Source of the DNA: Rummeliibacillus stabekisii
GTDB taxonomy: Bacteria > Bacillota > Bacilli > Bacillales_A > Planococcaceae
Length of the DNA stretch: 64,000 nucleotides
Direction: 5' to 3'
Assembly (NCBI RefSeq): GCF_007988965.1
Contig: NZ_BJVD01000010.1
Span: forward strand, 1 to 64,000
Below the pieces are notes generated by a model. The model worked only from the letters and a program-made list of their open reading frames with translations, did no database searches and was not told the DNA's origin. A program made the position numbers and the translations under genes. Shown in pieces: positions 26,008 through 32,819 of the stretch (position 1 is the first letter of the stretch; each line of letters starts with the position of its first letter).

Positions 26008-26988
26008 TTAAGATAAATCCCTATAATGAGTCGCTCGGTTTCGCCCCATTTTCTTAGAAGAATAGAGAGCTTGGTCTGCATTTTCTATGATCGATTCTTC
26101 TGTATCCTTATTAGTAAAGGTGGCTGCTCCAATACTGATTGTTAAACTCCCAACCTCTTTCCACTCCGCTTGTTCAACCTTTTGATTCATATTCCGAGAA
26201 ATACTTATCGCTTCTACTACATCCGTATTTGGCAGAATGATTGTAAATTCTTCACCGCCAAAACGAGCAGGAATATCTGCGGTTCTCACCTGGCTTTTTA
26301 GGATATTTGCTAGTTTTATAAGTACCATATCACCTATATGGTGTCCATACGTATCATTCACCTTTTTAAAATGATCAATATCAATAATAAGTAGGGAGAA
26401 TACTTTTTGTTCTTTGTGGTAACAGTCAATCTGCTCCTCCAGTTTTTGCTGAAAGAATCTTCTGTTAGGAATGCCTGTAAGCTTATCTGTATTTGATATT
26501 TCAACTAATCCTGAATTAATCTCCATTAATTCAATCTGTTTCTTTTCTATTTCACGATAAATTTGTTCTAGTTTTGCAAAAGCTTCGTTCTTTTCTATAT
26601 AGGCCTCTTCCATTTGCTTTTTAGTCTTACGTAATTCTAGTTCATAATCAATCCGCTTTTTCATTTGAACAAATATACAGTCAATCATTTCAACACTATC
26701 TTGTTCCACATGTCTTGCATTCATTAAATAAGGAATAGATTCGCCGTTTTGATTTCTAAGATTGATGAATAATTCTTCTACATATCCATGTAAATTAATA
26801 TTTGGGTAAAAATAAGAATGAAAGATTAACTTATTCCCCGTCGATAAGAGCGATTCAAAGTGCTCCCCTATTAAATTTTCTTGCTTGAACCCCATCCATT
26901 CAAGAAAGGTATTATTAACCTCTGTTATATAACCATTACGGTCAATCGATATAAACCCACAAGGTGCTTCTCTTAATCTTTCATTCAT
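26008..26988 (-). CDS. PAS-GGDEF diguanylate cyclase
   Basis: A 326-residue cytoplasmic protein. A PAS domain (residues 8-115) is followed by a coiled coil (115-160) and a GGDEF domain (165-325) that should make c-di-GMP from two GTP. The active site is RFGGEEF, and an RTAD pentad upstream supplies the RxxD inhibitory I-site, so product feedback is expected. The gene starts 20 bases after the stop of an RsbQ-like hydrolase. In B. subtilis RsbQ activates the PAS domain of the phosphatase RsbP; here the PAS is fused to a cyclase instead, which suggests the hydrolase regulates c-di-GMP synthesis. Confidence 0.9.
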   Translation of the reverse strand: MNERLREAPCGFISIDRNGYITEVNNTFLEWMGFKQENLIGEHFESLLSTGNKLIFHSYFYPNINLHGYVEELFINLRNQNGESIPYLMNARHVEQDSVEMIDCIFVQMKKRIDYELELRKTKKQMEEAYIEKNEAFAKLEQIYREIEKKQIELMEINSGLVEISNTDKLTGIPNRRFFQQKLEEQIDCYHKEQKVFSLLIIDIDHFKKVNDTYGHHIGDMVLIKLANILKSQVRTADIPARFGGEEFTIILPNTDVVEAISISRNMNQKVEQAEWKEVGSLTISIGAATFTNKDTEESIIENADQALYSSKKMGRNRATHYRDLS

Positions 26989-27008
26989 AATTAATCCCCT
27001 CTGATAAA

Positions 27009-27809
27009 TTAATTCTCTAGATACTCCATAATCATCTTAGTTGTTTCTAACGGTTGACTAATATGTGGGTAATGACCTTTTGCATCTATAATTTTAAGCG
27101 TACTATTTGGCAAATGTTGATTTAAATATTCGCCTACTTCTTTTGGTACAATGCTATCCTCAGAGCATTGAATAATTAATGTAGGTACATCTAATAAGTC
27201 TAAGCTAGAACGGTAATCTGAATAGAATGTAACCTCTGCAAACTCCCTCGCTACACGTGAATTCGTTGAAACAAAGCTACTTTCCAGTTCTTTAGTTAGC
27301 TCTGAATCATTCGACTGATCCATAGCTAAAGGAGCCATATAGCTTGCCCAGCCAGCAAAATTCATTTCCATCATCGCAAGTATTTCATTAATATCACTTC
27401 GTTCAAATCCACCAATATATCCGTCTGAATCATTTAAATAACAAGGAGAAGGCGCAATCATAATCAGTTTATCGAAGTAATCTGGTCGCTCAATTGCAGC
27501 CAGCATGCCAATCATTGAACTAATTGAATGTCCAATAAATAATACATGTTGAAGATTCATTTCTTCAATGATGTCTAGAACATCCCGTTTATATCCATGG
27601 AGCGTGCTATATTTTTCTGATTTATAAGCAGTGATATCCGAGTTTCCTGATCCTACATAATCAAATAAAACAATTCGATAACGATCAGCCAGGTTTGGAG
27701 TTACATATTGCCACATGCTCTGGTCACAACCAAATCCGTGTGCAAGAATAATCGTTTGCTCTCCCTGCCCTATAACCTTCACATTATTTCGATTCATCAC
27801 ATTATGCAT
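27009..27809 (-). CDS. rsbQ: RsbQ-like alpha/beta hydrolase
   Basis: A 266-residue alpha/beta-hydrolase that follows B. subtilis RsbQ over its whole length: AHGFGCDQSMW, VLFDYVGSGNSD, the nucleophile elbow GHSISSM (Ser95), APSPCYLND, CSEDSIVP (Asp218) and KGHYPH (His246). RsbQ is the partner that lets the PAS domain of RsbP sense energy stress, probably by supplying a small hydrophobic ligand. Its neighbour is a PAS-GGDEF protein, not a PP2C phosphatase. AGGAAG lies 11 bases before the ATG. No rsbP or sigB genes are seen in the window. Confidence 0.88.
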   Translation of the reverse strand: MHNVMNRNNVKVIGQGEQTIILAHGFGCDQSMWQYVTPNLADRYRIVLFDYVGSGNSDITAYKSEKYSTLHGYKRDVLDIIEEMNLQHVLFIGHSISSMIGMLAAIERPDYFDKLIMIAPSPCYLNDSDGYIGGFERSDINEILAMMEMNFAGWASYMAPLAMDQSNDSELTKELESSFVSTNSRVAREFAEVTFYSDYRSSLDLLDVPTLIIQCSEDSIVPKEVGEYLNQHLPNSTLKIIDAKGHYPHISQPLETTKMIMEYLEN

Positions 27810-27923
27810 AACAAGCGCTTCCTTTCTACTTTTCCTATTTTCATTTTAACGAGTACACTTTAAATATCTAGTGAAATTTCCCATTTAACCTCTATTTAAC
27901 CATTGTACTGGATAATTCAATTA

Positions 27924-27959
27924 ATAAAAATACAGTCCAAGCAATTTACTGGGACTGTA
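27924..27959 (-). terminator. Rho-independent terminator of the Crp-like gene
   Basis: TACAGTCC (27931-27938) pairs with GGACTGTA (27952-27959); on the minus strand the stem is followed by T-rich sequence. Confidence 0.75.
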
Positions 27960-27970
27960 TGAAATGTTTA

Positions 27971-28642
27971 TTACATATTTTTTAACATACCTGCAAGATT
28001 ATATAAAGATTGAGGCCTGGTAATTTGGTAGTGTCTTCCACGCTTTTGTAAATAGCCTTTATCACAGAATTGTGTTAATACATGCAATAAGTGACGATAG
28101 GATACACCTAAATAATCACAAACTGTTATGTGCCTCTCTTTATATATCCCTTCATCAGCTGTTTGTAAAATGAAATCTGCTAGTCTATTTTCAAGCGGAA
28201 AAGCCAGGCTCTGTGAATACCTCGTTGCCATAATAGTTGCCTTAATACTTAAAAACTTGGTTAATTCACGTAGAAACTTTGCGTCTTCTAACAATTGGGT
28301 ACCACAATGATGAATGGGAATAGCAAAACAAATGGTCTTAGTTAAGGCCTGAATCCCTTTTGTATAGTACACCTCGTTTAATAATTCCATTTCTCCAATA
28401 TAATCATGAGTGTTGATAAAATTAATTAAGGATACTTTCCCATTTTGATGTGTTACATAAATTTTGCCCTTTCCTTCAATAACATAAAACAGAAAATTGG
28501 ATCTCGTTCCTTCTTGTATTATCCATTCATCTCGCTCATACTGGTGTACCTCAATAAACTCCTCCACTGGAAAGGAAAACAAATGCGCAATTGAGTACTT
28601 CCTCATATATTGTTGTTTTTTCTCATCCTTGTAAGTTTCCAT
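27971..28642 (-). CDS. Crp/Fnr-family regulator (YeiL-like)
   Basis: A 223-residue regulator with an N-terminal cyclic-nucleotide-type beta barrel (residues 20-120) and a C-terminal winged helix, HITVCDYLGVSYRHLLHVLTQFCDKG at about 170-195. No cluster-binding Cys set of Fnr is visible. GAGGTG precedes the ATG at 28642. It is divergent from an MFS gene, with a perfect 20-bp palindrome in the shared region. It probably controls the transporter and itself; the ligand is unknown. Confidence 0.85.
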   Translation of the reverse strand: METYKDEKKQQYMRKYSIAHLFSFPVEEFIEVHQYERDEWIIQEGTRSNFLFYVIEGKGKIYVTHQNGKVSLINFINTHDYIGEMELLNEVYYTKGIQALTKTICFAIPIHHCGTQLLEDAKFLRELTKFLSIKATIMATRYSQSLAFPLENRLADFILQTADEGIYKERHITVCDYLGVSYRHLLHVLTQFCDKGYLQKRGRHYQITRPQSLYNLAGMLKNM

Positions 28643-28655
28643 CTTGCACCTCAAA

Positions 28656-28675
28656 AATATGAGATATCTCATATT
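28656..28675. promoter_or_regulatory. Perfect 20-bp palindrome, candidate Crp-like operator
   Basis: AATATGAGAT followed by its exact reverse complement, ATCTCATATT. It lies 13 bases upstream of the regulator start and 48 bases upstream of the divergent MFS start. Perfect symmetry over 20 bp is unlikely by chance. Confidence 0.75.
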
Positions 28676-28723
28676 ATTCTCTCTTCACTCCATGATACCA
28701 TGCAAACAATGGAGGGAAATAAA

Positions 28724-29890
28724 ATGAACACACATCACACACATCGCTGGATGAGCATGCAATATTTTAGTTTTTTCATGACATGGGGGATTTTTCTGCC
28801 CTATTGGACGGGATGGTTGATTCATGCCAAAGGAATGACCATCCCTCAAGCTAGTTTGATTATGAGTGTGGGTCTAGTTGCCAGAGGCCTTTCTACACTA
28901 TTTGCATTTCCTTATTTGTCAGAGAAATATAGTATTAAAACCTTATTAAATGGAGCAGGGATTGGAACACTGATTGCCATACTGTTTTATATTCCATCCA
29001 GCTCCTTTACAAGCTTACTTATAGTTACATTAATATTTCACTTCTTTTATCCAGCTTTGATGCCTACCTTGGATAGCGCTGCTGGCGTGCTTATACAAAG
29101 TAATCAGTTAAAAGATTATGGAAAGAGCCGTCAGTGGGGATCTATTGCCTTTATCTTGGCTGGCATGCTTTTATCTGTCTTTACAGGGTCACTTGGAGAT
29201 AAAGTTATTTTATGGGGATTCTTACTTGGTGCTGTGGTATTGATATGTCTTGGTTTCACACGTGCTCCCGCAATTCTATCTGTAAAGCCAACGGTAGATC
29301 TAATGCAAAAGGGTGGAATGCTAAAATTATTCCGTATTAAGTACTTTAGTTTAGTACTAATTATCGTCATCTTACTGCAAGCAGCACATGCATCCTATTA
29401 CAGTTATGGTTATCTCTTTTTACAAGAAATACATGCACCCAAGTTTTTAATAGGTACTATTATTAATATCTCCGTTATAGCAGAAGTCATCTTTTTTTCC
29501 ATAGCTGATCGAAAGTTTCAAACATTCTCAGTGGGTTCGTTATTAGCTATAGCAGCGGTGGGTTCTACCATTCGTTGGGTATTCGTATTTGTCTTTCCAA
29601 ATGTAATCGTTTTTAGTATTGCACAGGCTCTGCATGCTTTTTCATTTGCTATGGCGCATTATGCGTTTATGAAATACCAAATAAAAAACATTTCACCTAC
29701 AATGATTTCGAAAGCTCAAGGCATTTATTCAGCTTTAGCCCTTAGTTGGAGTACTGCTGTATTTACTGTATTTGGCGGTTATTTATACGAAATTGAGCCA
29801 AGATATGCCTTTCTCGGCATGATTGTTTGTACTATCCCTGCTATGATACTCGCGCTTTTATACCGAAAACTAGAAATAAACAATTCATAA
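28724..29890 (+). CDS. MFS transporter (PPP/HcaT-like)
   Basis: A 388-residue major facilitator protein with 12 helices. The start SMQYFSFFMTWGIFLPYWTGWLI and the SRQWGSIAFILAGMLLS loop resemble the HcaT/NupG-like phenyl-propionate and nucleoside symporter branch, close to B. subtilis YwbF. GGAGGG lies 7 bases before the ATG. It is under the divergent Crp-like regulator. Substrate unknown. Confidence 0.85.
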   Translation: MNTHHTHRWMSMQYFSFFMTWGIFLPYWTGWLIHAKGMTIPQASLIMSVGLVARGLSTLFAFPYLSEKYSIKTLLNGAGIGTLIAILFYIPSSSFTSLLIVTLIFHFFYPALMPTLDSAAGVLIQSNQLKDYGKSRQWGSIAFILAGMLLSVFTGSLGDKVILWGFLLGAVVLICLGFTRAPAILSVKPTVDLMQKGGMLKLFRIKYFSLVLIIVILLQAAHASYYSYGYLFLQEIHAPKFLIGTIINISVIAEVIFFSIADRKFQTFSVGSLLAIAAVGSTIRWVFVFVFPNVIVFSIAQALHAFSFAMAHYAFMKYQIKNISPTMISKAQGIYSALALSWSTAVFTVFGGYLYEIEPRYAFLGMIVCTIPAMILALLYRKLEINNS

Positions 29891-29894
29891 AAAA

Positions 29895-29931
29895 AATAAG
29901 CAAAGGAGATAATCCAATGCTTATTTTCCTT
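29895..29931. terminator. Terminator after the MFS gene
   Basis: AAAATAAGCA pairs with TGCTTATTTT across a loop of about 16 bases, right after the MFS stop; T follows. Confidence 0.65.
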
Positions 29932-29984
29932 CTCAAATCAGCTTAAAGATCTCTATATAGTTAGTGTTATTTAATAGTTGTTAT

Positions 29985-30818
29985 TTATTCTTTAAGCAAT
30001 TTAAACTTCTCATAACTCTGTTTAAATTCTTTTTCAGTTACAGCATGAAATCGCAGTTGTTCACCGGTTATCCAAAATAAAAGGTCTAAGCCAGTTGCAT
30101 CCTTAAGAAAATACCCATCCAGTTTTGTATATTTTCCGTTTACTTTAGGAAAGAACTCAACCATTTTTCCGTCTGTTATCCCATTCATCACATAACGGGT
30201 TTCCTTATAGGGTTTATTAGAGTCACCATTAGCATTCATAACAAGAAGTGACCCAGACAATTCTCCTCCAGATAGTACCTCATCAACTTTTAGAAAGAGC
30301 TGATATGTTCCATGTTCCTCAGCATAAAGATAGCCATAATTTCGTTTCAGTGCAACCGTAAATTGTTTCCAACGCGTCTTTTCCACATATTCCGTATTAT
30401 ATTCCCTATTTGCCTCTACAGATGTAGCAAGCTCCTCTTGGCTAACACCCCTGTATAAATGGCTACTCTTTTCGCCTCTTTTTTGTACCAGCAGATTAGA
30501 TTTAGAAGGCTTTATATCAAACACCAGAACATTCCCATATTTATTCACCTTCAATTCAAACCCTTCTTCGGTTTCCTTTCCAGTGACAGAGAATGTTTCT
30601 TTTTCTTTGATTTTCTGTTGATGATATTCACCTTTCACTTTTCCATTTCGACTAGTCAGTTCAAACCAAGAAAGGACATCGTTATCATCGTATACAAACG
30701 CATCAAATTGATTAAGTAATACCTGTCGCTCCTTAATCTCTAAAGCAAACCACCAAAGTGCTAGCCCAACAAGCAGAAATATTACCGCTACAATTCCCCA
30801 ATTTTTGAACTTCCTCAT
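29985..30818 (-). CDS. Membrane-anchored hypothetical protein
   Basis: A 277-residue protein with a short basic start and one membrane helix (residues 7-26: WGIVAVIFLLVGLALWWFAL), leaving an extracytoplasmic domain of about 250 residues with alternating strand-like stretches (KVKGEYHQQKIKEKETFSVTG, GTYQLFLKVDEVLSGGELSG). No family or catalytic motif is recognised. GGGAGGG lies before the ATG at 30818. It has no same-strand close neighbour. A surface-exposed beta-rich domain is all that can be said. Confidence 0.7.
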   Translation of the reverse strand: MRKFKNWGIVAVIFLLVGLALWWFALEIKERQVLLNQFDAFVYDDNDVLSWFELTSRNGKVKGEYHQQKIKEKETFSVTGKETEEGFELKVNKYGNVLVFDIKPSKSNLLVQKRGEKSSHLYRGVSQEELATSVEANREYNTEYVEKTRWKQFTVALKRNYGYLYAEEHGTYQLFLKVDEVLSGGELSGSLLVMNANGDSNKPYKETRYVMNGITDGKMVEFFPKVNGKYTKLDGYFLKDATGLDLLFWITGEQLRFHAVTEKEFKQSYEKFKLLKE

Positions 30819-31004
30819 TTTGCCCTCCCCTAGATTAGCCTTAGCCTGCAAAACAAGATCGGTCTATCTTATGTAAGACTTCAAGATTATTTGTTAGAAG
30901 TCCTGCAAAGCAAGTTGTTCTTATCTTTCATTTTTAGGAATTCATACTAGATAAATGTTCAATTTATGAGTAAATGATTTGTACATAGCCTAGCTCTTAG
31001 CTTC

Positions 31005-32171
31005 TTATTCTGCTGGTAAATTAATTCTGAAGTACTTTATTTTTATTGTTATCAATAATAAAGAAAGAAGCGTGAATAGGAAGCCACTCCAAATCAGCTG
31101 GTGAATTCCTAATTTAGAAATAAACCAGCCTCCAATAGTCGTTCCTAAAGTAATTCCAAGGTTTGAAAACGAGACGAATAAACTGTTTCCAAATTCCGGC
31201 GATTCCTTTGCTTCATTCATTAACCAAGCTTGGCTTACGATTAATCCACCAGAATGAATGATCCCCCAAATAAATATCATAAAAATCATGGGAACTAAAT
31301 AAGAGCCTAAATAATATAGCAATATATAAATAATTAAATATGCACCTAGGAATGATACGATGGTATTCACAATACTTCTTTGTAAAAATACTCCGAATAA
31401 ATGATTGCCAACAATCATAATTAACCCAAATATGAGTAACATGATACTGATTAGAGAACCATTCATGTTTGATACTCTTGCAAGGTACTCAGCAAAGTAA
31501 CTATAAACTGAAAACATGGCTGCAAAAATAAATACAACTGCTATTATGTTTAACCACAATCCAGGCTTACGTAATATACCTATCTGTTTTCCAAAGGACA
31601 TTTTTTTTGTAACTGGCATAGAAGGAAGCAAAGTAGCTATTCCTATAAAAGCAAGAGCGTTTACAATTGCTCCAAACAAAAAAGCAACTTCTAATGAAAA
31701 CTGTTCTGCAAGATAAGATGTTAATGGTACACCAAAAGCAAAACCAACGGTAATTCCCATGAAAACCTTCGTGATGGCTTGTCCACTTTTTTCAGGTGGG
31801 ACAAGAGAAGCGGCAGTAACAAGTGCTATCGAAAAGAACAGGGGGTGAAGCGCTGCAGGTAGAATACGAAAAATGAGCATAATTTCAAACTGGGTTGTAA
31901 AAGCATAAATAACATTAGAAATAACGAACATAAATATGGCTGTCAGTAAAAGTAACTTACGGTTAATTCCAGAGACTATTACTATAAGAAATGGCCCAGA
32001 GATTGCAACAACTAGCGCAAATATACTTACTAATAAGCCCGCCTGTGAAGTGGAAATTGCAAATTTTTTCGCTATTTGTGGTAACACCCCGACAATACTC
32101 ATTTCTGTTGTAATGATTCCAAATACACCTAATGCCAATGTAATGATAAGCAGAGGGCTTATTTTCTTCAT
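31005..32171 (-). CDS. MFS efflux transporter (AraJ/PbuE-like)
   Basis: A 388-residue MFS protein with 12 helices. The start GVFGIITTEMSIVGVLPQIAKKF and the RILPAALHPLFFSIALVTAASLVPPEKSGQA loop are typical of the DHA1 AraJ/PbuE group of exporters. The preferred ATG at 32171 follows TGGAG by about 10 bases. An ArsR-type repressor gene lies 95 bases upstream on the same strand, and ATCTAT/ATAGAT half-sites occur before both genes. A repressor-controlled efflux pump is inferred; the substrate is unknown. Confidence 0.87.
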   Translation of the reverse strand: MKKISPLLIITLALGVFGIITTEMSIVGVLPQIAKKFAISTSQAGLLVSIFALVVAISGPFLIVIVSGINRKLLLLTAIFMFVISNVIYAFTTQFEIMLIFRILPAALHPLFFSIALVTAASLVPPEKSGQAITKVFMGITVGFAFGVPLTSYLAEQFSLEVAFLFGAIVNALAFIGIATLLPSMPVTKKMSFGKQIGILRKPGLWLNIIAVVFIFAAMFSVYSYFAEYLARVSNMNGSLISIMLLIFGLIMIVGNHLFGVFLQRSIVNTIVSFLGAYLIIYILLYYLGSYLVPMIFMIFIWGIIHSGGLIVSQAWLMNEAKESPEFGNSLFVSFSNLGITLGTTIGGWFISKLGIHQLIWSGFLFTLLSLLLITIKIKYFRINLPAE

Positions 32172-32206
32172 GAATATCAAACTCCATTCTTAATTATAAA
32201 TTTATT

Positions 32207-32232
32207 CATCTATATATCTAAAAAAATAGATG
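32207..32232 (-). promoter_or_regulatory. Candidate ArsR operator before the MFS gene
   Basis: CATCTAT (32207-32213) and ATAGATG (32226-32232) form an inverted repeat with a 12-base spacer. The same half-sites recur before the arsR gene. Confidence 0.55.
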
Positions 32233-32265
32233 TATTAGCTTAAAAAAAGAAACCCTCCCCTCTTT

Positions 32266-32577
32266 TTATAATTTAGTTTGAACATAATCGGCAAATTCTT
32301 TGATTGTTTTTTCATTCCGACGATAATACGTCCACTTCCCAATTCGTTCGGATTCTAATAATCCTGCCTTTTTCATTGTTAATAAATAACTAGAAATAAC
32401 TGATTGGGCCATCCCAGTTTTTAATTGAATCTCTCCTACACATACGCCAACTTGAAAACTAATCCCCTGTTTTAAATAAGGCTCTTCATCAAAATAAATT
32501 TCTGGGTCTTTTAACCACAATAAAATTTGTTGTCTTGTCTCATTTGATAATGCTTTATAAATTAGTAAAGGTTCCAT
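32266..32577 (-). CDS. ArsR-family transcriptional regulator
   Basis: A 103-residue winged-helix repressor: YKALSNETRQQILLWL at residues 7-22 and a recognition region GEIQLKTGMAQSVISSYLLTMKKAGLLESERIGKW (read in two parts). A single Cys in VGVCVG lies in the sensing helix region; no CxC metal site is present, so metal sensing is doubtful. It sits upstream of the MFS efflux gene and has a palindromic site right before its own start. Confidence 0.88.
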   Translation of the reverse strand: MEPLLIYKALSNETRQQILLWLKDPEIYFDEEPYLKQGISFQVGVCVGEIQLKTGMAQSVISSYLLTMKKAGLLESERIGKWTYYRRNEKTIKEFADYVQTKL

Positions 32578-32588
32578 ACCACCATTAT

Positions 32589-32604
32589 ATCTATTTTTAT
32601 AGAT
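32589..32604 (-). promoter_or_regulatory. Candidate ArsR operator before arsR
   Basis: ATCTAT-TTTT-ATAGAT is a perfect inverted repeat 12 bases upstream of the arsR start, sharing half-sites with 32207-32232. Confidence 0.6.
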
Positions 32605-32819
32605 TTGTAAATAAGTTGCGAAAGAAAAAAGACCTCAACCAATAGCTCAAACATTCTAAGTTATTTTGACTTCAGTTTATATATTTAGTTTTATGCAATT
32701 CGTTTATCTAAATATTTACAGCTTCTTTTTACTAAAAGTGGTTCAAAGTTTTATTTTCTTAAATTACTATAAGGTATAATCTTAAGTACTATATCTTTCT
32801 AAAAAGGAATGGATAATAC

